From positions 1,426,001-1,490,000 of the forward strand of contig OZ257149.1 of the NCBI GenBank assembly GCA_965279085.1: a stretch of DNA of 64,000 nucleotides, written 5' to 3'. This stretch comes from UBA7672 sp965279085. Its GTDB lineage: Bacteria; Pseudomonadota; Alphaproteobacteria; Caulobacterales; Hyphomonadaceae. How positions within the stretch are numbered: position 1 is the first letter of the stretch; each line of letters starts with the position of its first letter. Below are positions 42,321 through 50,668 of this stretch, piece after piece. The notes beneath the pieces are model-generated. The model made no database searches and was not told the DNA's origin. It worked only from the letters and a program-made list of their open reading frames with translations. The translations under genes were made by a program, and so were the position numbers.

Positions 42321-44429
42321 ATGGGCAAGTTCGGCGCTTCCGCGCTGGCGGCGGCTATTATGCTTGCGGCCTGCGCCCCGCGGCCCGGCGAAGGCGGCGG
42401 GGAGCACGCAGCGCTCAGCGACGCCGAACATCCCGGCAAGGCCGTCTACGATCAATGGTGCTCGTCCTGCCATGACGACGGCCAGCGCAGCGGCGCGCCG
42501 TCGCTGGAGGCGATCCGCCAGCTCAATCGCGCGACGGTGAAATACGCGCTCGAACTCGGCTACATGAAGATTCAGTCGAAGGATGTGCCGAAGGCAGATC
42601 TGGCGCAGCTGATCGACTGGCTGCCGAGCGCAGACAGCACGAACGACAACTGGATCAATGCCGCGCGCTGCCCGGTGAAGGTGCGCGAGGTGAAGCTGGA
42701 TGGCGCGCCGCGCATCTCGACGACATTCGGCGTCACCAACGACGCCAACCGCAACCAGACAGCCAAGGATACGGGCCTCACGCGCGACCAGATGAAGGAT
42801 CTGGAAGTCGCCTGGGTGGCCGCCTTTCCACAGACCCCGACCATGCGCTCGCAACCGGTGATCGTGGGCGACACGATATTCATTGCCGCGACGGATGCGG
42901 GACGGCTCTACGCGCTCGACACGAATTCGGGCTGCATCAAGTGGCACTACGCCTCCGAGATGACGCTCCGCTCGTCGCTGAGCTTCGCCGAAGCGACGGA
43001 CAAGTCCCCGGTCGTAATCATCATGGGCGACGCTGCTGGCTTCGTGCATGCCGTGAATGCCAAGACCGGCAAGAAGCTCTGGGTCTCTGAGGCGCGGCTC
43101 AACGAATACAATCGCATCACTGGTGCGCCTGTGGTGCACGACGGCAAGGTCATCACCCCGGTCTCCGCGATCGAGGTGAACTATGCCGGGCAGGACGATT
43201 ACGAGTGCTGCAAGGGCCAGGGCGCGGTCGTGGCGTTCGATCTTGCGACGGGCAAGAAACTCTGGACCGGCACGACGATGGAGCCCGCGCAGCCCGTGCG
43301 CCTCGGCCGTACCGGCACACAGCAATGGGGACCGTCAGGGGCGATCATCTGGTCGACGCCCGTGATCGACGCCAAGCGCAACGTGGCCTATGCGGGCACG
43401 GGTGAGAATGTCTCGTGGCCCGCCACCGACACCTCGGACGCGATCATCGCCTACGATCTCGACACAGGCGCGAAACGCTGGGTGTTCCAGGCGACCAAGG
43501 CGGATATCTGGAACTATGCCTGCGGCCGGCGCGGCGCGAATTGCGACTGGCCGGGAGAATACCACAGCCCCGACCACGACTTCGGCGCCACGTCGATGCT
43601 GATCAAGCGTACGGACGGATCGGAGCTCGTTATCGCGGGCCAGAAGTCCGGCGTCGTGTGGGCGCTCAATCCGGACAACGGACAGCTCGTGTGGTCGAAC
43701 AAGGTCGGCCGCGGCTCCGCCAATGGCGGGGCGCACTGGGGGCTCGCCTTCGATGGCGAGCTGATCTTCGCGCCAATGAACGATCCCAACCGCCCCGGCG
43801 CCCCAGACGAGAACCCTGCCTTCGGCCCCGGCATCCACGCGCTCGATGCGATGAGCGGCGAGATCAGATGGTCGTACAAGCCGAACCAGCGTGACTGCGG
43901 CGCCGAGCTGCCTGTTGCGAAGGCCTACACGCCGCAGCCCCAGTGGAAGATCCAGCGCGTATCCGCGCCGGTACTTCCGCCTCCGCCGCGCGTAACTCCT
44001 GCGCCAACGCGGCCTGTCGCGCGGCCGCCAGCCGCACCGCGCCCGCCAGCCGCCGCAGCCGCTAACGCCACGCCGGCCCCAGCCGCAACGCCTGTTGCTG
44101 CACCCGCCGCCACTGCGCCGCCCGCTCGCCCGACCGTCTGTCGGCTTGGCATGTCGCCTGCCCCGTTGCTGGTCGATGGCGCGGTCGTGACGGGAACGAC
44201 GCAGGGCATGCTGCGCATCTTCGACGGCAAGACCGGCGACGTGCTGTTCGAGTACATGACGAACCGCGAGTTCCCGAACACGGTCACCGGCATTCCCGGC
44301 CAGGGCGGCGGCCTCGACTCCGCGCCCTACGTCGCGGGTGACGGCACGCTGTTCGTGCAATCAGGCTACGCCCGCTTCGGCGAACCGCCGGGCAACGTCC
44401 TGATCGCGTTCAGGCCGAAGAAGCACTGA
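42321..44429 (+). CDS. Quinohemoprotein (cytochrome c plus PQQ beta-propeller) dehydrogenase
   Basis: A 702-residue protein. A lipoprotein-type signal (AAIMLAAC) is followed by a single-haem cytochrome c domain (haem-binding CSSCH, about residues 50-54; distal Met probably in YMKIQSK) and then an eight-bladed PQQ-type propeller (LYALDTNSGCIKWHYASEM, VVAFDLATGKKLWTGT). A Pro/Ala-rich insertion of about 65 residues (PPPPRVTPAPTRPVARPP onward) interrupts the propeller near residue 550-615. Haem before propeller is the order of polyvinyl-alcohol-dehydrogenase-like quinohemoproteins. Substrate not known. Its stop is one base from the purA stop. Confidence 0.85.
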   Translation: MGKFGASALAAAIMLAACAPRPGEGGGEHAALSDAEHPGKAVYDQWCSSCHDDGQRSGAPSLEAIRQLNRATVKYALELGYMKIQSKDVPKADLAQLIDWLPSADSTNDNWINAARCPVKVREVKLDGAPRISTTFGVTNDANRNQTAKDTGLTRDQMKDLEVAWVAAFPQTPTMRSQPVIVGDTIFIAATDAGRLYALDTNSGCIKWHYASEMTLRSSLSFAEATDKSPVVIIMGDAAGFVHAVNAKTGKKLWVSEARLNEYNRITGAPVVHDGKVITPVSAIEVNYAGQDDYECCKGQGAVVAFDLATGKKLWTGTTMEPAQPVRLGRTGTQQWGPSGAIIWSTPVIDAKRNVAYAGTGENVSWPATDTSDAIIAYDLDTGAKRWVFQATKADIWNYACGRRGANCDWPGEYHSPDHDFGATSMLIKRTDGSELVIAGQKSGVVWALNPDNGQLVWSNKVGRGSANGGAHWGLAFDGELIFAPMNDPNRPGAPDENPAFGPGIHALDAMSGEIRWSYKPNQRDCGAELPVAKAYTPQPQWKIQRVSAPVLPPPPRVTPAPTRPVARPPAAPRPPAAAAANATPAPAATPVAAPAATAPPARPTVCRLGMSPAPLLVDGAVVTGTTQGMLRIFDGKTGDVLFEYMTNREFPNTVTGIPGQGGGLDSAPYVAGDGTLFVQSGYARFGEPPGNVLIAFRPKKH

Positions 44430-44430
44430 T

Positions 44431-45723
44431 CTACTTCTCGAACGGATCCCGCATCAGGATCACATCTTCCCGCTCTGGCGAAGTCGAGAGCAGCGCGACT
44501 GGCTTGCCCACGAGTTCCTCGAGGCGGCGGACGTATTTCACCGCTTCGCCGGGAAGCTGCGTCCACGAACGGGCGCCGCGCGTCGAGCCCTTCCAGCCTT
44601 TGACCGTCTCATAGACGGGCTGGACATTGGCCTGATCCGTCATGCCGGCGGGGAAGTGATTGATGACGCGGTCGCCGAGCTTGTAGTGCGTGCAGATCTG
44701 GATTTCATCGAAGCCGTCGAGCACGTCGAGTTTCGTCAGTGCGAGGCCGGTGACGCCGGAGACGGCGCAGGCCTGACGCACCATCACGCTGTCGAACCAG
44801 CCGCAGCGGCGGGCGCGGCCGGTGTTGGTGCCGAATTCGTGGCCGACCGTGCCGAGGCGCTTGCCGATTTCGTTGTCCTGCTCGGTCGGGAACGGGCCCG
44901 AGCCGACGCGCGTGGTGTAGGCCTTGGCGAGGCCGAGGACGTAGTTGATCGCGCCGGGACCAGCACCGGATCCGGCTGCGGCCTGCCCTGACACCACGTT
45001 GGACGAGGTGACGAACGGATAGGTGCCGTGGTCGACATCAAGCATCACGCCCTGCGCGCCTTCGAACAGGATGCGGCGACCCAAGCGGACGGCCTGATCG
45101 AGCCGCTCCCATGCTGGCTGGGCGTAGGCGAGGATTTGCGGCGCGATGGCCAGCAGGTCTTTCTTGAGCTGTTCCCCATCGGGCTCCGGCAGGTTGAGGC
45201 CGAGGCGCAGCGGCTTGTGGTGGGCCAGCAGGCGGTCGAGCTTGAGATCTAGGGCGGCGGGATCGGCGAGGTCCGCAACGCGGATGGCGCGGCGCCCCAC
45301 CTTGTCTTCGTAGGCTGGCCCAATGCCGCGGCGCGTGGTGCCGATCTGCGCGCCGGCGGCGGCTTCCTCGCGCGCCGCGTCGATGTCCTTGTGCCAGGGC
45401 AGAATCAGCACGGCGTTGTCGGCGAGGATGAGGTCGTCCGGCCCGAGCGAGACGCCTTCCTTCGCGATGCTATCGATCTCGTTCAGCAGGTGCCAAGGAT
45501 CGACCACGACGCCGTTGCCGATGATGGAGAGCTTGCCGCCCCGCACGACGCCGGAGGGCAGCAGGTTCAGCTTGAACACCTTGCCGTCGATGACGAGCGT
45601 GTGGCCCGCATTGTGACCGCCCTGGAAGCGCACGATGACGTCGGCCCGGCTCGACAGCCAGTCGACGATCTTGCCCTTTCCCTCGTCGCCCCACTGTGCG
45701 CCGACCACAACCACGCCGGTCAT
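44431..45723 (-). CDS. purA: Adenylosuccinate synthase
   Basis: A 430-residue GTP-dependent enzyme converting IMP to adenylosuccinate. It begins MTGVVVVGAQWGDEGKGKIV (the GDEGKGK loop); NAGHTLVIDG, TTRRGIGPAYEDK, GAQGVMLDVDHGTYPFVTSSN, TRVGSGPFPTE and TKLDVLDGFDEI follow. The start at ATG 45723 has GGAG 6 nt upstream; the frame extends 26 codons further. Its 5' end faces the SNase gene. Confidence 0.97.
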   Translation of the reverse strand: MTGVVVVGAQWGDEGKGKIVDWLSSRADVIVRFQGGHNAGHTLVIDGKVFKLNLLPSGVVRGGKLSIIGNGVVVDPWHLLNEIDSIAKEGVSLGPDDLILADNAVLILPWHKDIDAAREEAAAGAQIGTTRRGIGPAYEDKVGRRAIRVADLADPAALDLKLDRLLAHHKPLRLGLNLPEPDGEQLKKDLLAIAPQILAYAQPAWERLDQAVRLGRRILFEGAQGVMLDVDHGTYPFVTSSNVVSGQAAAGSGAGPGAINYVLGLAKAYTTRVGSGPFPTEQDNEIGKRLGTVGHEFGTNTGRARRCGWFDSVMVRQACAVSGVTGLALTKLDVLDGFDEIQICTHYKLGDRVINHFPAGMTDQANVQPVYETVKGWKGSTRGARSWTQLPGEAVKYVRRLEELVGKPVALLSTSPEREDVILMRDPFEK

Positions 45724-45836
45724 TGGATTCTCCATTGAAATCCGGGCGCAAAGGACACGAATGCCTCCCCGGACGCAAGGGCGGGCCGACATCCGAATCA
45801 ATCATTCGGTAACCGGTGACCGCCACCCTTTGCCGC

Positions 45837-46529
45837 ATGGCAAAGCGCACCTCGAAAAAATCGTTTCCCCGCAGCTCTCGCGGACGATCGGGCTCCACAT
45901 CCCTTGTGGTCAGCGCCATCGTGGCGGCCCTTGCTGCCGCCTGGTATTATTTCGGCGAGGAGCTGGGATTGCCCATGCCGATGCCGGAGGCGTCCACCAC
46001 ATCCGGCCCGGTTGCCGAGGCGCCTCCGCCGCCGCCCGCTCCGGTCGACGAGCCTGAAACGCCCTCCGCCAATCCGCCGCCCGCTGACGCCATTTCCGGC
46101 ACGGCTTCCGTTGTCGACGCCGATACGCTGGATATCCGTTCCGAGCGCATCAGGCTGGTCGGCGTCGACGCGCCGGAGTCCGGCCAGAAGTGTCTCGATG
46201 CTGGCAACAAGCTGGTGCGATGTGGAACCATCGCGGCCAACGCGCTCGATGCATGGATCAACCGCAATCCGGTGACGTGCGTGTCCGAGGGCAAGGACCG
46301 CTATCAGCGCGTGCTGGGCAAATGCACCGTGCGCGGCGAGAGCGTTCAGGACTGGCTGGTGCGCCATGGCCATGCCGTCGCCTATCGCGCCTATTCGACC
46401 GAGTTCGTGCCTGCCGAGGAGGCAGCTCATAGCGCCAAGGCCGGCATGTGGGCCGGCGACTTCGTGATGCCGTGGGATTGGCGCAAAGGACAGCGCCTTC
46501 CAATCGAAAAGCCGGTCACCGCGAACTAG
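45837..46529 (+). CDS. Staphylococcal-nuclease-like (TNase) protein, membrane-anchored
   Basis: A 230-residue protein. A very basic tail (MAKRTSKKSFPRSSRGRSGS) precedes one membrane helix (about 20-40), a Pro/Glu linker and a TNase domain (about 82-215) with GTASVVDADTLDI, RIRLVGVDAPESGQKC (catalytic Arg), KCTVRGESVQDWLVRHG and AKAGMWAGDF. Extra Cys pairs suggest a periplasmic fold. It may degrade nucleic acid or serve only as a binding domain. An in-frame GTG at 45816 adds 7 residues. Confidence 0.85.
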   Translation: MAKRTSKKSFPRSSRGRSGSTSLVVSAIVAALAAAWYYFGEELGLPMPMPEASTTSGPVAEAPPPPPAPVDEPETPSANPPPADAISGTASVVDADTLDIRSERIRLVGVDAPESGQKCLDAGNKLVRCGTIAANALDAWINRNPVTCVSEGKDRYQRVLGKCTVRGESVQDWLVRHGHAVAYRAYSTEFVPAEEAAHSAKAGMWAGDFVMPWDWRKGQRLPIEKPVTAN

Positions 46530-46571
46530 CCGGACTTGACCTTCGGCCCACCCCAGGCCGAAGAGATATCC

Positions 46572-47342
46572 ATGACCACTGGCCTCAAACGCATCCTTGT
46601 GACCGGCGGCGCGAAACGCGTCGGGCGGCGGCTTGTCGAGCGGCTGTCCGCTGCGGGCCACGCCGTCGTGATCCACGCCAACCAGAACGCGGCTGAGGCT
46701 GAACAACTGGCGACGAAGCTGCGCTCGGCCAATCCGCATGTTTGGGTGCTCAAGGCCGATCTCGGCGATGCGGCAGCGGCGTCCGCGCTGGTGGATCAAG
46801 CCAGCCAGATGGTGGGCGCTCCGTTGTCAGGTCTGATCAACTCGGCCTCGCTGTTCGAATACGATGTTCCCGCCGCGATGGATGCGGCGATGTTCGACCG
46901 CGCGATGGCGGTGAACCTGCGCGCGCCTGCCCTGCTCTCCGAGAAATTCGCGGCGCAGGCCGACGGTTCGCGCGACAACTGCATCGTCAACCTGCTCGAC
47001 CAGAAGCTCTGGAACATGAACCCGGACTTCTATTCCTACACGATGAGCAAGGCCGGAATGCTGGCAGCGACGGACATGATGGCGCGCGCCTTCGCGCCGA
47101 CTGTTCGTGTGAACGCGATCGCGCCGGGCCTGCTGCTGCCGAGCCATGACCAGACACAGGCGGAGTTCGAGGCAGTCGCGAGCCACAATCCGATGGGCAG
47201 GCCGATCGATCTCGACAATGTCGTCGCCGCAGCGGAGTTCCTCCTGAACAACACGGCGCTGACCGGCCAGATCATCCATGTCGACAACGGGCAGCGCCTG
47301 GCCTTCTCGGCGCGAGACGTGATCTTCGTGGCCGGCAGATGA
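46572..47342 (+). CDS. FolM-like pteridine/dihydromonapterin reductase (SDR)
   Basis: A 256-residue SDR. NADP loop VTGGAKRVGRRLVERL, HANQN after strand 2 (NADPH-preferring), NSASLFEYD, and YxxxK in YSYTMSKAG. The residue before the catalytic Tyr strand is Asp (VNLLDQKLWN), where most SDRs have Ser; this Asp is the mark of pteridine reductases PTR1/FolM. It overlaps folB by ATGA and PTPS-like follows, so a role in tetrahydropterin reduction is well supported. ATG 46572 is used; an upstream TTG exists. Confidence 0.85.
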   Translation: MTTGLKRILVTGGAKRVGRRLVERLSAAGHAVVIHANQNAAEAEQLATKLRSANPHVWVLKADLGDAAAASALVDQASQMVGAPLSGLINSASLFEYDVPAAMDAAMFDRAMAVNLRAPALLSEKFAAQADGSRDNCIVNLLDQKLWNMNPDFYSYTMSKAGMLAATDMMARAFAPTVRVNAIAPGLLLPSHDQTQAEFEAVASHNPMGRPIDLDNVVAAAEFLLNNTALTGQIIHVDNGQRLAFSARDVIFVAGR

Positions 47343-47737
47343 GCACCCCGCCCTTCTACCTGATCCGCATCAGCAGCATCGAGACGTCGGCCTCGATCGG
47401 TATCCATGGCTTCGAGCAGACGGCGCGGCAGAAGCTGATGGTTTCGGTCACGCTGGTGCTCAATCCGCCGCCGAACGGCGACCGGATCGAGGGCGTGCAG
47501 GATTACGATTTCGTACGGGAGGGGGTGCTGGCGCTGGTAAACGGCCGGCATTTCAACCTGCAGGAGACGCTTTGCGGCGAGATTCTCGATCTCTGCCTGC
47601 GTCAGCCCGGCGTGCTGGGGGCGGTTGTGCAGACGGACAAGCCCGACGTATACCCCGGCGTCGCGGGCGTGGCCTGCCGCATGGCGCGGCTTGGCCCCTC
47701 GCTGGCGGGATTCCCGTGGTGGGACCTGCCGGTCTGA
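47339..47737 (+). CDS. folB: Dihydroneopterin aldolase
   Basis: A 132-residue enzyme of folate synthesis, T-fold: ISSIETSASIGIHGFEQTARQKLMV, then DRIEGVQDYDFVREGVLAL and the base/Lys strand VQTDKPDVYPG. It cleaves dihydroneopterin to 6-hydroxymethyldihydropterin. Translationally coupled to the FolM-like gene by ATGA, and followed 24 nt later by the PTPS-like gene. Confidence 0.9.
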   Translation: MSTPPFYLIRISSIETSASIGIHGFEQTARQKLMVSVTLVLNPPPNGDRIEGVQDYDFVREGVLALVNGRHFNLQETLCGEILDLCLRQPGVLGAVVQTDKPDVYPGVAGVACRMARLGPSLAGFPWWDLPV

Positions 47738-47761
47738 GAATCCTGTCCGAGTTTTTGGGCC

Positions 47762-48124
47762 ATGTTCGAGATCAGCGCATCGGCGAGCTTTGAGGCAAGC
47801 CACTACATCGAGGCCGAGGCAGGCGCCGCCCATTACAGGCGCGTGCACGGCCATTCCTTCGTGGTGACGGCCAGCGTGGCTTCGCAGGACCCGGACCGCG
47901 ATGGCTGGGTGATGGACCTAGGCGCGCTGGAGAGCCTTCTGAAGGCCGTTCTGGGCCAACTCGATCATTCGGTGCTGAATGAGGTTCCGGGGCTTGAAAA
48001 GCCCACCTTCGAGCACATCCTCCTCTGGATCGAATCGAAGATGAAGGCGGCCGGGGTCTCCCCCTCGCGTCTTGAGATCGAGCGGCCTACATTGAAACAA
48101 AGGGCGGTCTACACGCCCCGATAA
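47762..48124 (+). CDS. 6-pyruvoyl-tetrahydropterin synthase/QueD-like protein, catalytic Cys replaced
   Basis: A 120-residue T-fold protein. Zinc ligands are His14 (FEASH), His29 and His31 (VHGHSF); LDHSVLN (Asp68, His69), PTFEHI and the pterin-anchoring Glu107 (EIERPT) are all present. The catalytic Cys that precedes HGH by four positions in QueD/PTPS is Tyr25 here. The enzyme should bind zinc and pterin but not do standard Cys-driven chemistry. Downstream of folM-like and folB it is more likely a pterin enzyme than a queuosine one. The last strand ends AVYTPR. Confidence 0.8.
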   Translation: MFEISASASFEASHYIEAEAGAAHYRRVHGHSFVVTASVASQDPDRDGWVMDLGALESLLKAVLGQLDHSVLNEVPGLEKPTFEHILLWIESKMKAAGVSPSRLEIERPTLKQRAVYTPR

Positions 48125-48135
48125 AGGAGCGTCCG

Positions 48136-48486
48136 ATGCCCGATGCCAAGAAGCCGGCCAAGGCTGCCAAGCCCGCCAAGAAAGAAACCGCCGGCAAGCC
48201 CACCGAAGATCACACCAAGGCGACGGGCCACGACCACGCCAGCCAGAGCGAACATGCCAAGGCGCTGTGGCAGAAGCTGCACGGCACTTCGGAAGAGCGC
48301 ACGAAGGGCGGGCCTCCGGGCGCGAACATTCCCGGCAAGAAGAAGGGTGGCTTCGACGCCAGCCAGCTCCGCGGCAACGCCAAGGGCAATTTCGGCGGAG
48401 GCGGAAACCAGATGCTTCGCCGTACCCAGGGCAAGGGCGGCGGCGGGGGTGGAGGCGGCGGAGGCGGTGGCGGCGGGGCCGCCTAG
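48136..48486 (+). CDS. Lys-rich protein with C-terminal glycine run
   Basis: A 116-residue, strongly basic, low-complexity protein. The N-terminus repeats PAKAAKPAKK; the middle has SEHAKALWQKLHGTSEERTK; a GKKKGGFDASQLRGNAKGNF segment follows; the C-terminus is 14 consecutive Gly then Ala-Ala. AAAGGAG lies upstream of the ATG. It resembles small basic nucleic-acid-associated proteins, but the role is unknown. The Gly run uses mixed codons, so it is not pure slippage. Its stop shares CTAG with the convergent ABC-F gene. Confidence 0.65.
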   Translation: MPDAKKPAKAAKPAKKETAGKPTEDHTKATGHDHASQSEHAKALWQKLHGTSEERTKGGPPGANIPGKKKGGFDASQLRGNAKGNFGGGGNQMLRRTQGKGGGGGGGGGGGGGGAA

Positions 48487-50399
48487 CCCGCGCCTTCGAT
48501 CGCTTCGAGCGCCTCAAGCCATTCAGCTTCAGCGGTATCGAGCTGTGCCTGTAGCCGGGCGCGCGACTTCAGCTTGGCTTCGGCGTCGGCCTTGTGCGTG
48601 AAGGTGTCGGGATCGCCGAGATCGCGGTCGATCAGTTCGAGCGCGGCGCGGGCCTTCTCGACTTCCTTCTCGGCGGTCTCCAGCCGGTGCTTCTGCTTGA
48701 ACGTCGCCTTGTTCGCCGGTTTCGCAGCGGGCGCAGCGTACGGCTTGGCCGACTTGTCCTTTTCCGCCTGAGCCGCCGCGATCTCCGCGCGCGCGATGGC
48801 GTGCTGCTTGTCTGAATCGGGGCGGTCGGCCGCGAGGACGAGCGCCTTGTAGTCGGCGAGGTCGCCATCATACGGCTTGGCCTTGCCGTCATTGACCAGC
48901 CAGAGGCGGTCGGCGGTTGCTTCCGCCAGATAGGTGTCGTGGGTGATGACCAGCACGGCGCCGTTGAACTCGTTCAGCGCATAGATCAACGCCTCGCGGC
49001 TATCGATATCCAGGTGGGACGTCGGTTCGTCGAGGATGAGGATGTGCGGTTTCTTGTAGGTGGTGAGGCCCATCAGCAGGCGCACTTTCTCGCCGCCTGA
49101 GAGCTTGTCGACCTTGGTTTCGCACTTCTCATGGCCGAAGCCGAACTGGGCCGCTAGCGCGCGCACCTGGGCCTGGCCGGCATTCGGCAGCAGGTCCTTC
49201 ACGTGATCGAGCACGGTCTCGCCCGCGCGCAGCTCGTCGAGCTGGTCCTGGCTGAAATAGCCGATGCGCAGGTTCTTCGATGCGCGACGAACGCCCTGCA
49301 GCAGCGGCAGTTTCTGCGCGATCGATTTCACCAGCGTGGTCTTGCCCTGCCCGTTCGCGCCGACGATGGCGATACGGTCATCGAAATCGAGACGCAGGCT
49401 GACACGGTCCAGCACAGGCTTGCCGGGCGCATAGCCCATGTCGACCTTGTCGAGTTCGAGGATGGGGGATGCGAGTTCCTCGACCTCGTAGAACTTGAAC
49501 GGGATCGTGCGCTCGGCCAGCGGCACAGTGATGACCGTCATCTTTTCGAGCATCTTCATGCGGCTCTGCGCCTGCGCGGCCTTGGAGGCCTTGGCCTTGA
49601 AGCGGTCGATGAAGGACTGCATGTGCGCGCGCTGGACGTCCTGCTTTTCCTTCTGCGCGGCGAGGTGCTGCGTGCGTTCCGCGCGGCGCTGCAGGTAGGT
49701 GTCATAGCCGCCAGCCTGCAGCACTAGCTTCGCGTTCTCGACCGCGAGGATGTGCGTGACGGAGCGATTCAGCAGGTCGCGGTCGTGGCTGACGATGACG
49801 ACGGTGTGCGGGTATTTGCGCAGGTACTGCTCAAGCCAGGCCGCACCCTCGAGATCGAGATAGTTGGTCGGCTCGTCCAGCAGCAGCAGTTCTGGCTGCG
49901 CAAAGAGCACGCCGCCGAGCGCCGCGCGCATGCGCCAACCGCCCGAGAATTCCTTGCATGCGCGTGACATGTCGTTCTGCGTGAAGCCGAGGCCGACGAG
50001 GATCTCCGCCGCCCGCGCCTCGCCTGACCACGCGTCGATGTCGGCCAGCCTCTCGTGGATCTCGCCGATACGGTCGGGGTCCTCGCAGGTGTCTGCCTCG
50101 CGCATCAGGCTGGCGCGCTCGTGGTCGGCTTCCAGCACGACATCGAGCAGGCTGGTGTCGTTCGCCGGCACTTCCTGCAGCACATAGCCCATCTTCGCGC
50201 CGCGATTGATGCGGACGGTGCCGTCGCCATTGCCCTCGCCCTTGGCGAGCTCTTCCCGGATGATGCGCAGCAGCGTGGACTTCCCCGTGCCGTTGCGGCC
50301 GACGAGGCCGACCTTCCAGCCGTCCGCAATCTGGGCCGAGGCCCCCTCGAACAGGGGCCGGCCATCGATCCGGAATGTGAGGTCGTTGATCTGCAGCAT
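48483..50399 (-). CDS. ABC-F family ATPase (Uup/EttA-like)
   Basis: A 638-residue twin-ATPase without membrane domains. First cassette: GRNGTGKSTL and FSGGWRMRAALG, LLLDEPTNYLD; a charged linker (MQSFIDRFKAKASKAAQAQSR) is the P-site tRNA-interaction arm; second cassette: GANGQGKTTL, LSGGEKVRLLM, LILDEPTSHLD; a C-terminal coiled coil (about 535-635) as in Uup. ABC-F proteins act on the ribosome E site or in ribosome rescue. The start at ATG 50399 is the domain start; no strong ribosome site. Confidence 0.92.
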   Translation of the reverse strand: MLQINDLTFRIDGRPLFEGASAQIADGWKVGLVGRNGTGKSTLLRIIREELAKGEGNGDGTVRINRGAKMGYVLQEVPANDTSLLDVVLEADHERASLMREADTCEDPDRIGEIHERLADIDAWSGEARAAEILVGLGFTQNDMSRACKEFSGGWRMRAALGGVLFAQPELLLLDEPTNYLDLEGAAWLEQYLRKYPHTVVIVSHDRDLLNRSVTHILAVENAKLVLQAGGYDTYLQRRAERTQHLAAQKEKQDVQRAHMQSFIDRFKAKASKAAQAQSRMKMLEKMTVITVPLAERTIPFKFYEVEELASPILELDKVDMGYAPGKPVLDRVSLRLDFDDRIAIVGANGQGKTTLVKSIAQKLPLLQGVRRASKNLRIGYFSQDQLDELRAGETVLDHVKDLLPNAGQAQVRALAAQFGFGHEKCETKVDKLSGGEKVRLLMGLTTYKKPHILILDEPTSHLDIDSREALIYALNEFNGAVLVITHDTYLAEATADRLWLVNDGKAKPYDGDLADYKALVLAADRPDSDKQHAIARAEIAAAQAEKDKSAKPYAAPAAKPANKATFKQKHRLETAEKEVEKARAALELIDRDLGDPDTFTHKADAEAKLKSRARLQAQLDTAEAEWLEALEAIEGAG

Positions 50400-50668
50400 A
50401 GAGGCGAGTTCGGGAGGTCTCTTTTGGGGGAGATTTTGCGGGCCCGTATGACGGGTTCGGCGCGCCGCGTCAAATGACGCTGCACGTTGACGCAGCAGCG
50501 TTAATCGCGGCCCGGCTAGACACAGGACACAATGGTTTTCCAACCACAATTTGCCGATTCCGGGGTTGCCTCGCACCGGGGGCGGGAGGAATGTCCGCCC
50601 CGCGCCAATGAGGCGTCTGACCAGGAAACCGCTTCTGTCGCTGTCCGTTCAGGGGCTGCACCGATCCG

